DNA of 64,000 nucleotides from Bombyx mori (Eukaryota > Arthropoda > Insecta > Lepidoptera > Bombycidae): the NCBI RefSeq assembly GCF_030269925.1, contig NC_085107.1, positions 18,168,001 through 18,232,000 of the forward strand. Reading direction: 5' to 3'. Position 1 is the stretch's first letter. The number at the start of each line of letters is the position of its first letter. Of this stretch, positions 46,836-57,814 are shown piece by piece. The notes beneath the pieces are model-generated. The model searched no databases. It was not told the DNA's origin and was given only the letters and a program-made list of their open reading frames with translations. The position numbers and the translations under genes were made by a program.

Positions 46836-47189
46836 CGTTTTACGTCAAGACCTATGCGAGGGCAAACAAAATTAATAAAGATTTAAAATTTATTTTGATA
46901 AATCGGTTTCAGAGGTAGAAAAAGCTTCACTAGATTTTTAGGGTGTTAGTTTCAGGAATTGTTAGAAATTCTATTTAGCAGCTATTTAATTTAATTTATG
47001 ATTATTCTTATTTTAATACATACACCTGTCGCTTTGTTAGTTTGTTGGTACAATATAATGATGGACAGTTATAACTGTAACAAAAAAATGTGAGAACTAC
47101 ATACTACATAAAACAGGTGTTTTCATGTTTAAAAAAAAAAAATCCCCCTTACCTAATTGCTGGTAGCCTAAGGGACTATTTCAGTCGTA

Positions 47190-47591
47190 TGAAGTCGTCG
47201 TGGCCTAAAGGATAAGACGTCCGGTGCATTCGTATGTAGCGATGCACCGGTGTTCGAATCCCGCAGGCGGGTACCAATTTTTCTAATGAAATACATACTC
47301 AACAAATGTTCACGATTGACTTCCACGGTGAAGGAATAACATCGTGTAATAAAAAGCAAGCCCGCAAAATTATAATTTGCGTAACCACTGGTGGCAGGAC
47401 CTCTTGTGAGTCCGCACGGGTAGGTACCACCACCCCGCCTATTTCTGCCGTTATAACTATACTTGAGACCTTAGAACTTATATCTCAAGGTGGGAGGCGC
47501 ATTTACGTTGTAGATGTCTATGGGCTCCAGTAACCACTTAACACCAGGTGGGCTGTGAGCTCGTCCACACATCTAGACGATAAAAAAAAAA
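47190..47591 (+). repeat. Bm1-type SINE with tRNA-like head (most complete copy)
   Basis: The head has a pol III A-box-like TGGCCTAAAGGATAAG (47201) and B-box GGTGTTCGAATCCC (47249-47262). A linker with GCAAAATTATAATTTGCG leads to the body from CTGGTGGCAGGACCTC to TCTAGACGATAAAAAAAAA. About 40 bases are missing inside the body between TTCTGCCG and TTATAACT, which joins at a short CCG-type repeat. This copy shows that the scattered bodies in the window belong to a tRNA-derived SINE; the name Bm1 is from memory. Confidence 0.9.
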
Positions 47592-49780
47592 CTCTTGTAG
47601 TAAATTTTCGAGCCTAAATTTATTATAAAAATACCTGTGGCACGCAAAAGTTGATGGCATCATCGTGCCTATTTTTAAGTTTCGTACCGACAATTATTGT
47701 TTTCCAATACATTTGAGAAATTGACCTAATTTATTAGATTGTGGAATTTACGTTGCGGCCTATGTAGACTCCAGTAACATTTTAAAATCAATGAGCCGAG
47801 AGTCCGCGACTGCAGTTTAAAAAAAAAAGATGCACATTTGAAAGATTAGCTCGAAAAAAAACAATAGTTTCAAAAAATCACTTCCCTAAAGTGGATTTAC
47901 AGACAAAGCCATTTTTTGTACAAAGTTATAACCTCGCAGGATTTAATCCCTATATACCTGTATAGTTCGTAAATTGCTAACGAAAGTTTTATTATACACA
48001 CATGAATACATATAGTTTAATGAACACATGTTGAAACTAAATTTCCACATATTAATTATTCAAAATTCTATTACTGTTCTGTTTTAGTAAATCATAAATA
48101 GACTTTATTTTAAATAAATTTATAGACATTTATTTTTAGTTCTAAAATATCAAACTAAAATAAACTAATGCACTTAAATCCCAACTTTATTGTATTTTTG
48201 GAAAGACATATTACGATTCTAAAATCCCATGTTTGGATTTTAGGATCATAAACTTACTAAGGAAAAATATATGTTACAAAATAATAATAATAAATTAAAC
48301 TACACAAAGAATAAACGAAAATTAAAATATTAAACTATTAAAATCTTAAAAAAAGAAAACGATTTTGGCATTCACAATTTTAATTATCCTGTCAATGTTT
48401 AAATAAAATTATTATATATATTTTTTCTTAAATCCGATTTCCCTGGCAATATTGCTGAAGCCTCCGCAGCAGCCTCATTGAGTTGCAACTCCAAGGGGTG
48501 GGTGAACCCTCCCCGCACCCTTCACAGGACAGGCTTTAGGAGCATGTTAAATACACAATTTTAAGCCCTATAGGAAGCTAAAAAATTTGTACATTTTTAT
48601 TCTTACTTCAAACAATCATAAATATACTCTCATAGCTGAAGATTGAGACCCCCATGATGTAATCGGTTGAATATTGACTACGAACCACAATGTAAAATAT
48701 TAAGCAAACATTTGGCAAAAAATAAATTAATCTCTAACAAAAATTTGTATAAACAACGTTAATTGGAATATTTTAATGGACATTCATTAAAATAATCTCC
48801 TAATTCCCTTAAGCGAACTTAGAATATTCAGCAAAGGGAAAAAACGATTGTCACAATATCCAAATGACTGCTCTAAGTAAAAAGGTAAGTTGTTTGACAA
48901 ATAAGTTAAAATTCTAGAAATATTTCAAGATTAGCTGCGATATTCGACTACGAAAATAACTATATTCTCAATAAAATCTATTTAAATCAATACAATCAAT
49001 CCACCTGTCCTGTATGGAGTTCCTTAAGCTAAAAATCCTAGGAACTGTGGAATAAAATATACATATAAGATTTTTGGGTCGTTGAACCCTGTATCCATAC
49101 AATTCGAAGTTGTCGCAACCTGTTGCTTCCAAATATTCAATGCCAAACTTTCTCCACTGGCTTATTCGCGTCTTCTATTATATTTGCATTGATTCAATTT
49201 GATTCCCAAACAATATTCTTTAATTAACTAAGACTTCCGCTTACCCCCAGCTTCTAATTATAGTGCTAAGTGAATAATATTTATTGTACATAAATGAATA
49301 TGCCTTATTACCTATATACCAAAAGATAAATATGTATGTGCTCCAAAACAAGTTGGCTATGTTTTATCGAGTGCTTTATCGATTAATGTCTCACCATGGA
49401 TTGGATGTTAGAAAAAGGTCGGCCCGAAGTCAAGCTGTAAAAGACTACCTCCTGTTTCCATGGTAACGAGCTTAGCGTCGGCATTCAAACAACCCCTGCC
49501 CCGCCGCATCCTTAGATGACGCGCAGCCTTGACCTAGTTTCAAGTTCAAGCATCCCAAGGTCAATGGCAAGTCGAAATACTTGCATATCCAAGATAAATT
49601 TTGTTTTAAAATTCATTTCCAGCATTATCTAACACTAGTGGATTATAAAAAAAACCTATGAAAACATCGCATGTTCCATAAATTGGGCTTTAATCTTTAA
49701 TTCGGTTTTTATCATTACCACATTTACCAGTTTGTGTGTATGAAGCCTGGTTTTTGATTTCATACATTATATATATGGAA
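47592..49780. other. AT-rich DNA with one GC-rich fragment
   Basis: No gene is recognised. At 48431-48545 a GC-rich segment (GAAGCCTCCGCAGCAGCC, GGTGGGTGAACCCTCCCC) looks like a LINE or other transposon fragment. Confidence 0.4.
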
Positions 49781-49783
49781 TTA

Positions 49784-49931
49784 AGGACGTCAAAAATTAT
49801 ACGCAGGCCGGCCCTGGCCACATACAAGGTGATAACAGATCGTGTTTGGAGATGCGCCTTCCATCCGCTAGTCACCTGTAGGATCTCGATCAGAGTACCT
49901 GTGGGCGAATTCTCTCTAATAAAAAAAAAAT
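49784..49931 (+). mobile_element. Possible retroposed fragment ending in an A run
   Basis: A GC-richer block (CGCAGGCCGGCCCTGGCC, GGATCTCGATCAGAGTACC) ends in CTCTAATAAAAAAAAAA. The composition change plus an AATAAA/poly(A)-like end suggests a truncated retro-insertion. No family recognised. Confidence 0.35.
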
Positions 49932-50038
49932 GTTTCATTTTTTTAATAATTTAAATATCATAGATAGTGTAGTAAAATCATAATTTCATATTTTTGCTCT
50001 TGTTTCGTTGTATTTTTGTCTGATTTATTAATTATAAA

Positions 50039-50130
50039 ATGAGTTCTTTTTTTGAATTCGAACCGCCGCGTCGCCGTAATCACGATCACAGATACGCAGG
50101 GGTAGATGAATGTTACCTCTTTAGGGGAAT
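50039..50130 (+). CDS. Small unknown gene, exon 1 (candidate)
   Basis: ATG at 50039 with an in-frame TGA at 50021 upstream. It encodes 30 residues and two bases: M-S-S-F-F-E-F-E-P-P-R-R-R-N-H-D-H-R then a segment with D-E-C-Y-L-F-R-G. It ends at a consensus donor AAT|GTAAGT at 50131. The exon is GC- and CpG-richer than its AT-rich surroundings. Without splicing the frame ends at once (ATG TAA). I do not recognise a protein family. If the candidate SDHC start at 45.7 kb is real, this gene is divergent from it about 4.4 kb away. Confidence 0.45.
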
Positions 50131-50690
50131 GTAAGTCTTTTCTTAATACATTATTTAAATTAATTTAAAACAAAATTAAAGTTGTTGCATTAAAATCAAA
50201 TGACAATTAATTAATTTGTTTTGATTTATTAATTTTCAATTAAAAAAGTATAATTTCACTTGCGTTGTAATTTTAATTTAATATTATAACAAAAAATATT
50301 TTGATAAACTTATATTAAATAAAAATTCCGTAATACACTATGGTTTTAATTTTATGAAAGGCTTTTGGAAGCTCTGCAACGAAATAAAAAAAAATCTACG
50401 TTAACTTTTGACATGTCTAATGTGCTTTCATAAAGTTTTACCTAATTGTTAACATAGGCATGTTATCGCTTTTATTGTTTCAACTGGTAAAGTAAAGTTT
50501 TTTTCCATAAATTTATATAGCTTTTTATGTTTTCTTAATTTATCATTTATTTCTGATTTTCCCATTAAGAAATTAATTTAATTTTAGTCCATCGATTTTG
50601 TGTTTCTTTTTTTGGGGAATTATAGCCAAGACATTTTGTATGATTTAAAAAAAAACAAAAAACTAATGCGAGAATTTTTTCTTTTCACAG

Positions 50691-50734
50691 ATATGCCTTC
50701 TTTCTACTGAGAAATGAAAACAGAAGGAGAGCAA
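50691..50734 (+). CDS. Small unknown gene, exon 2 (candidate micro-exon)
   Basis: 44 bases between a strong acceptor (TTTTTTCTTTTCACAG, ending at 50690) and a consensus donor CAA|GTAAGT at 50735. It joins exon 1 in phase (AT|A = Ile) and encodes Y-A-F-F-L-L-R-N-E-N-R-R-R-A plus one base. The hydrophobic run followed by a basic cluster resembles a short membrane-proximal or targeting segment, but it is too short to call. Confidence 0.42.
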
Positions 50735-51554
50735 GTAAGTGACTTAGTGTCAAAAATGCTTCATTTCGAATACATACATAAAAATTATGCATTTACTTAA
50801 AACATTTCTATTAATTCAATCAATACAATTACGTATATTTCATTAAAACTATTGCATTATATGGATTTTGAATGAAGTTCATTTTTGGCTTTTCGTTTTT
50901 TTTTTTTTTGTTGGCATCCGTGTATGCGTACAGTAGAATTGAACGAGAATTTTCAGGGGCGGTTTTGTTCTAGCCAGAAAAAATATGTAAAATGGTTTGT
51001 TAGCGTGAATAGATTGTTACGGGATTTTATTTCATGGATGATCGAGGACAATGGTTCATTTTACTATGAATAACAAATGTTTTCCTGAAACGTTATATAG
51101 TAAACGAATAGCCACAATGTGAATTTCGAATTGGAACTAATACCTTTCATTGCTTAAACGTTTTCTTTGAAACTCAAATAAGTTACCAATTATTAACTTG
51201 TTTCGAGGAAACTTATCGATGCTGTCCTTGGACTCGGTCTCTATGCGGTAATCATGGGATAAGATTTTTTTTAACAGGAAGAAAATACTTATGACAGTTC
51301 GTTTGAATGGCAAGTGAATTCCGCTGCACAGCATACATGTATTATGCGCGATTATTAAGACTAGTGATTCTTAAATCATAAAGCTTTAAATTGATATAAA
51401 AAGCCAATAACTCCGAATGGCATGAATATTATTTGAAAGATGAATATCAAATTCTAAATTCAAAAATCTATATGAATAATGTTGGTATTTAAAAAGGATT
51501 TTAATCGCGCATAATAATTGATCCTTTCTGCTTCTTTGTTATAAATATTTTCAG

Positions 51555-51616
51555 CAGCATCTCAGCTTTTAGCTACATTTACTCTGCGACCTATATCCGA
51601 TCTTCACTATAATTAG
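51555..51616 (+). CDS. Small unknown gene, possible terminal exon
   Basis: After the acceptor ATAAATATTTTCAG at 51554 (with an alternative NAGNAG acceptor three bases on), the frame from exon 2 continues T-A-S-Q-L-L-A-T-F-T-L-R-P-I-S-D-L-H-Y-N and stops at TAG 51614. The product would be about 65 residues. A different acceptor at about 53096 (ACTTTTCAG) would give a shorter end. The choice between them cannot be made from sequence alone. Confidence 0.28.
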
Positions 51617-52656
51617 GTATCAAATCCAAAACTAATTTATTAAGAAAATATCAATATCACTTTTATAATTAACGTTTTTACTTAGTATAGGTACCTACTT
51701 ACTAATTACTTACTACTTACTACTATTTACTTATAACAATAACCTATTTCAAAATATTCTCTTGAAATTATTAAATATATTTAAAAATCGCTCGAGGAAA
51801 TAGTTCACGTGCAGTTTTAATATATTTTTCAAGCGAAAGATTCAGACGAATTAATTTCAATTTGTGCACAATATTTCCTAGGACGATTCAAAACTTTTCT
51901 TTTATTTCACTTTGATTATGGAGAATATTCACAAAGGGGAGATAAAGCATTTTGTGACAAACGAAAATATTTGCTATAAACTGGAACATTTTGTTTTATC
52001 TATGAGAAAACAAAATGAGAAAATAAACCATTCCAATGATGGATTGCAGCGTGAATTTAAAAATAGATAATAAAATTAATAAAATTCTTTTAAACCATTT
52101 CAATTTCGTCGCAGTAACAATAAAGAGTTTTATTTCGAATCGTTAAAGAATGGTTGTCTTTTCCGTACACCGTTATTCTGTGTGCATCCTTGAAACTCAT
52201 TTCTCTACTACCTTAAGTAATTTATAGAAAACACGGATTTATTCTAAAAAATAATGAAATTCGGCAACAATTTGTGATTGCAATTTAACATTTTATAGCG
52301 ATTTTTAGAAATGTTTCTATTTGTTTTTAATTCCTCCGAAGAATATCTATTTCGTCGTACAGAAATAACTTGTAATCTTGATTAAACTCGAAACCGATAT
52401 CAATAAAAATCGATTTTCCAAAATCGATAAAAATCCCTATTTTCAATAACGACAAGAGATTTATGCGTTTTAAATCGGATTTAGTTTGACTGTATCTGAT
52501 GCTCTGTGAATTCGATTAGTCCTATAGGACAGCTGGTGATTGACATTGCAATAAATTAATCGTCGACCATACTGGAAAAGCGGAATCTAATTGGGACATG
52601 TTGCGATAAAAAGCTCTAAATATTTTTTTAAAGTGTAAGTTAAGTTTTTATTTAAA
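51617..52656. other. AT-rich DNA, nothing recognised
   Basis: No exon or repeat terminus is recognised apart from short TACTTACTA repeats near 51700. Confidence 0.4.
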
Positions 52657-53035
52657 CTTTATGATTTTTAATTAAATATTTGTTAGTTGATTTATTGTTT
52701 ATTACTTAATTATATGTAATGATTTGTAATTATGTCATACATTATTTAAATTATCTGTAAAATAAATAAAATTATGATTAATATTCTTTCGTAGTTTTTA
52801 TTTCCCTCTTTTGTCTTGTGAGTGATACGACTATATTAAAGTATATATTATTAGTATTGTAATCTTTATGATTTGTAATTAAATATTTGTTAGTTGATTT
52901 ATTGTTAATTACTTAATTATATGTAGGTAATGATTTGTAATTATGGCATACATTATTTAAATTATCTGTAAAATAAATAAAATTATGCTTAAAATTCTTT
53001 CGTAGTTTCTATTTCCCTCTTATGTCTTGTGAGTA
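52657..53035. repeat. Tandem duplication, two units of about 206 bp
   Basis: Unit 1 starts CTTTATGATTTTTAATTAAA at 52657 and unit 2 starts CTTTATGATTTGTAATTAAA at about 52864. They share ATTTGTTAGTTGATTTATTG, AAATTATCTGTAAAATAAAT and CTTTCGTAGTTT, and differ at only a few sites, so the duplication is fairly recent. Confidence 0.85.
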
Positions 53036-53650
53036 ACGAGCGTTTTATTATAAGATTTATTTTCTTCTTGTTCTTGTGTGCTTTTGAACTTTTCAGAAAA
53101 ATCCTAACGAGTACAATTGAATTTGAAGACATCTTATTTATTATTTACTAGGATATACCTATAGATATTACGAAGTCACCAGATTTGAGTAATTCAGTAA
53201 CTTTTTTTTTATTGTCACGACCTGGATTTATATTCATTTAAATCAACTTTGTTTTTAAGCCGGTTACTCTGAAAGTGCTTTGAATTTTTTCGGGATTTAG
53301 AGTTGTTTGACACTCTGTGGTTCATAAACTACAAGTTTTATAGCAATGGCTATCATAGCATTTGCTATGCGTATGCATTTTTGTGTATGCGATGGTAAAC
53401 AATTATGTTATCAATCGGAACTGCATGATTGCGTTCTTAATGAGCGCCTACATCACACATCCATGCCGAGTTTGAAGTGAATCTAACGGACAGTTCTCGG
53501 ATCTTATTTTATATATATTGTTGATATAAAAATTACGACAATCAACCTTAGCATAATTGAAATTAAATATACAACAATAAAAACTTTAAGTACGTATTTT
53601 ATTTCAATACGCTTCTTATTTTAAATCAATGAATTTTCAATAATTATTAA

Positions 53651-54128
53651 GCTATTACATAGACTTTATCGCGGGCTTTGACGACTGAATCCGCCGAATT
53701 CCGTAATGAAAATAACCTGACACCCCCACTACACCTATTATGTAGCTCGCGTTCAACACAATCAAACATTGCGCTTGTGTAGTGTTTGTGAATAAGCGCG
53801 TGGCGTGACGTCACACTGCATGCACATCATGAAAAGTCTGCCCATCTCTCTCTCGCGCGGTCTAGCTTATGAGTGTGAAGGGGACAGTTAAGGTTTTGCT
53901 TTTATTAATGTTTAATATAGCGTGGTCTTGTTTTATTATTGTTTTAATATTAAATTATAAATGCTATGCAATAGATATATATAAATATATATATAAATAC
54001 AATGGACCGGTCGCACTGGAAATCTATTGGAGAGGCCTATGTTCAGCAGTGGACGGCGATAGGCTGAAATGATGATGATGATGATGATGCAATAGCTTTC
54101 CCGCGGCAGTTCCCGAGTGCCACACGTT
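53651..54128 (-). repeat. CpG-rich 400-bp element, copy 3 (interrupted)
   Basis: Minus copy from TTAAGCTATTACATAG to CGAGTGCCACACGTTTTT. It is split at 53966-54095 by an RTE-like tail, and lacks the short segment between the TAAATTATAA and GCTATGCAATAG landmarks found in the other copies. Confidence 0.75.
53975..54086 (+). mobile_element. RTE-like LINE 3' tail inserted in the CpG-rich element
   Basis: Contains GAGAGGCCTATGTTCAGCAG, TGGACGGCGATAGGCTGA and a GATGATGATGATGATG tail, the usual 3' end of lepidopteran RTE-like LINEs. Both sides carry ATGCAATAG (53966-53974 and 54087-54095), a clear target-site duplication. Confidence 0.8.
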
Positions 54129-54129
54129 T

Positions 54130-54490
54130 TTGTATTTATTATTGATCTGCCCCCGATTCTGTCGATTTTAAAGGGGGAAGTTGGAGAGGTTAGGCTCTGC
54201 TGGGGGCGTTGCTGGCTTGCACGAGCTACCTTGACCATTTGCCGTCAGTACAGTACAGTATACTCATCTCGTCATCATAGTCGGTCATTTTTGGCAGAGC
54301 AGTCGTGGTCATGTGGAATTCTTCTTTATTAAGGCCTTGACAAATGTTTTCCATAATTTGCGAACTGAGAATGCGCATGCACTCGTTAAGTGGGATTTTA
54401 GTAAAGTGTTTCACCTGATCAGTCCAGCGCGTGGGGCTTTGTCCACGAGATCTTTTACCATTGACTATATATATCCATATACTCATCTAC
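54130..54490 (-). mobile_element. Non-LTR retrotransposon C-terminal remnant
   Basis: On the minus strand an open frame includes G-K-R-S-R-G-Q-S-P-T-R-W-T-D-Q-V, the tail motif of many non-LTR reverse transcriptases, then M-E-N-I-C-Q-G-L-N-K-E-E-F-H-M. It is homologous to 2086-2272. Confidence 0.65.
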
Positions 54491-54526
54491 ATTATATTAA
54501 TTTTTATTGTTTTTAAAGTATGTCTT

Positions 54527-54773
54527 TTTTTATTGATTATATGGCCGGACGAGCTCACAGCCCGCCTGGTGTTAAGTGGTTACTGGAGCCAATAGACATC
54601 TACAACGTAAATGCACCACCCACCTTGAGATATAAGTTCTAAGGTCTCAATATATATTCGTTACAACGGCTGCCCCGCCCTTCAAACCGAAACGCATTAC
54701 TGCACCACGGCAGAAATAGGCAGGGTGGTGGTACCTACCCGTGCGGTCTCACAAGAGGTCCTACCACCAGTTA
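54527..54773 (-). repeat. Bm1-type SINE body
   Basis: Body from TTTTATTGATTATATGGCCG to GTCCTACCACCAGTTATG, complete apart from small changes. Confidence 0.87.
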
Positions 54774-55518
54774 TGTCTCAGTAGGGATGTTTTTTTTTTA
54801 TCACGTTGATTATTTTAGTTCTATGTGGTCGTTGTTATATTGTCGTTTAAACTTATATCACCACAATATACACATATATATATATATAGCTTACCTGATA
54901 TTAAGTAAGTTAAATAGTTACGACTGATTAGCGACAGAAACAGATAAAATGGCAGTATTTACATAGATATCAGAAAATGATCACCAAAAAGAAAATAGAA
55001 ACAGAAGTAGAACAGAAAGAAATAGACACAGTTGATAGCATTAAAATTTATTGAGGCATCAATAACCGAAAATACGCTTATGTTGTTATCGCGCAAAGAG
55101 CGGTAACTCAAAAATAGGAATTTTTCGAGCGTTCCCACGAACTATACGAGTATCAATAACCAATCGCGTAAGCTGTTTCACTTAATTAATAAAATTTACT
55201 CGACACTTACCGTTATTGTTCGAAACTTGTGTGTTTTCAAACTTGTTCCGAAAATGTCATTCGTGAAATTCAGACATCAGTCAAATATCGTGGGCTCTGA
55301 GATAGATACGCGTTACATCTTAAACAAAATACCAGTTGAAGTCGAAAAAAAAGAAGATAGAAAAACTATAGTAGAAAGCGAGTTGTACAAATACCTATAG
55401 TTTTAATATTTCACGAACGCAAATAATCTGACTTCTTAAACAGTATTACAGTCACGCTAAGCGGAACGGTCACGAAAAAAAAAAAGAATTTTGTAATTAT
55501 TATTTTTCACATTCACTT
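54774..55518. other. AT-rich DNA, nothing recognised
   Basis: No exon is recognised. There is a short ACACATATATATATATA run near 54868. Confidence 0.4.
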
Positions 55519-55722
55519 ACTGGTGGTAGGACCTTTTGTGAGTACGCGTGTGGCACGGGTAGGTATCACTACCCTGCCTGTTTGTGCCGTGAAGCTTTCG
55601 GTTTGAAGGGAGGGGCAGCCGTTGTAACTGTACTGAGGCCTTAGAACTTATATTTCAAGGTGGGTGTCGCATTTAACACCAGGCGGGCTGTGAGCTTGTC
55701 CACCCATGTAAGCAATTATGTA
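55519..55722 (+). repeat. Bm1-type SINE body, internally deleted
   Basis: From TACTGGTGGTAGGACC to CATGTAAGCAATTATG. The segment normally holding GTTGTAGATGTCTATGGGC is deleted between CGCATTTA and ACACCAGG. Confidence 0.84.
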
Positions 55723-56157
55723 AAAAATGTATATAATATATATAAAATTGTTTAAGCTAAATTGTAACTAACATTAAAATCGATTAAAACACTCGAATAC
55801 AACAAAATATTCACTGCGAAAATTAATTACTCTGTCACCCCAGTCCAGTTCTAATTATGTAAAACAGTGAATCAAAGTTCATTGCGTTCGTTTTGCGTCG
55901 TAATTGACGCATTTATTATAACTAACAATGTATTCAGTCGTAAAATTAGATCAATGCACAGCTAGGCCTCATAATATTTGTACACGAAATTTCATTGCAT
56001 ATTTTAAAATTATTCTAAAATATCGGACGGATTCTTCTTCCAATATTGTGTTTAGTTCCAATGAAACTGATTTCATAGCTTCAGAACAAAAATGCATTAT
56101 GTTCATAGAACAGACAGACACACAAGACAAATGAAAAACAAAAGCCCATCAATGCAA

Positions 56158-56380
56158 ATCACTGGTGGCAGGGAGTCTTGTGAACCCGCACGGGTAGGTA
56201 CCACAGCCTGTAGTAATTTCTGCCATGAAGCGGTCCTACATTCCGGTTTGATAGGTCGGGCAGCCTTTTTACTATACGACTGGGACTTAGAATTCATGTC
56301 TCAAGGTGGCTAGTGGCATTTCTGTTATTAATTTCTACGGGTTCCGGTAACCACTTAACACCAGGGGGGCAGACCATTCA
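56158..56380 (+). repeat. Bm1-type SINE body, diverged
   Basis: Contains CACTGGTGGCAGGGAGTC, CACGGGTAGGTACCAC, TCTCAAGGTGGCTAG and AACCACTTAACACCAGG. Old copy. Confidence 0.78.
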
Positions 56381-56411
56381 CCTGTACAAGGCAAAAGAAC
56401 GAAGAGTTATA

Positions 56412-56700
56412 CTACATTCTTCGAACGAAAAGGTGAGCTTACGGTGCTCTAACCTGATGGCGTTGTTCACACAAGCCCTAGCAAGAGCAGTGCTTCGCAG
56501 ACTCTACCACCGTATAGGAAACTTGACCCACTGAGAATATCCGGCGAGAAACTCAGTGAACTATGTCTGTGGGTTAAATTACTCGCTCAACTCCTCGACG
56601 CAAGCGACAGGTTCGACAAGAACGGTGACCGGTGCTTGAGGTAACTAAAAGCACCGTTAGTGGATCGAGAGGATTCGAAACGACCTGTTTAGGACATTAT
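56412..56700 (-). mobile_element. Jockey-clade LINE, 3' fragment
   Basis: Homologous to 57958-58210: AGGTGAGCTTACGGTGCTC, AGCAGTGCTTCGCAGACTC, GGTTCGACAAGAACGGTGAC. Decayed and out of frame. Confidence 0.75.
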
Positions 56701-57204
56701 TCTTTAAGTTAGATTCCTTCGCAGCAGATGTGGTGGACTACTTGTGTCTTCTTCACGTGCCGCCATAAAATTTCTGTAAATTAAATCTATGAATAATTAT
56801 ATAAGATGAGGGTTAAATCTTATTAAAATTATTGATTTTGAGAGAGGAATTAAAGTTTCTATTTTGAAAGTGTAAATGTAATTATTAATCTCTCTGCAAG
56901 ATTTTGATTTTCGTGGTGGCCTGTAAAATCATTTTCGGTGCATATTTAGAACGAAACTTCGGGAGCTTTATGTACGAGGTGACAGTTCAATTATGAACTA
57001 CAATTTACCGCGCGAAGCCCTGAAACGCAATTGCTTGACAATCTCCTCAATGTAACGAAAATTTAACATAACATTACAATATTATCGTGCTAGAAAACAA
57101 TATATCTGATTGAAAAGATAAATTGAAAAATTAATGCATAATAATGTAGCCTGCCTTCGGTTAAACGAATTTTGAGAAAACTTGGAAGCTTATTTTTAAT
57201 TTTT

Positions 57205-57612
57205 TATTGCTTACATTGTTGGACGAGCTCACGGCCCACCTGATGTTAAGTAGTTACCGGAGCCCCCAGACATTTATAATGAAAATGCCGCCACCCACCT
57301 TGCGATATGAGTTCTAAGGTCTGAGTATAGTTAAAGCGGCTGCTCCACCCTTCAAACCGAAACGCATTACTGGTTCACCGCAGAAATAGGCGGGGTGGTG
57401 GTACCTACCCGTGCGGACTCACAAAAGGTCCTACCACCAGTAATTACGCAAATTATAATTTTGCGGGTTTGATTTTTATTACACGATGTTATTCCTTCAC
57501 CGTGAAAGTCAATCGTGAAGACTTCTTAAATACGTATTTCATTAGAAAAATGGATACCCGTCTGCAGGATTCGAACACCGGTGCATCTTATCTTTTAGGC
57601 CACGACTGTTTA
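57205..57612 (-). repeat. Bm1-type SINE with most of the tRNA-like head
   Basis: Minus copy with the body (57205-57442), the linker ACGCAAATTATAATTTTGCG, and the head with B box (GGATTCGAACACCGG complement, 57586) and TCTTTTAGGCCACGAC. About 25 bases between the A and B boxes are deleted compared with 47190-47591, which probably disables the internal promoter. Confidence 0.88.
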
Positions 57613-57814
57613 AATGTGTACAGTTAATTTGGAACCGGAAAATTACACTGCAAGCCTTCAGTTGACTTAGCTCTACAGTCCGCCCCGCCAATCGAAAGCA
57701 GATAGGCCATTCGCCACCGACTTGCCTGCAAAAATCAAGTAATAAAATTAAGTTGACTTTAAATTAACGCAATGAAAGCTCAGTAGGGGCTGATCTACTT
57801 TCAAATTAATTATA

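Noticed and set aside
47201..47265. tRNA-like sequence with A and B boxes considered as a tRNA gene
   Set aside because: It is followed by the Bm1 linker and body and has no proper cloverleaf; it is the head of a SINE. The same applies to 6617-6690 and 57568-57612.
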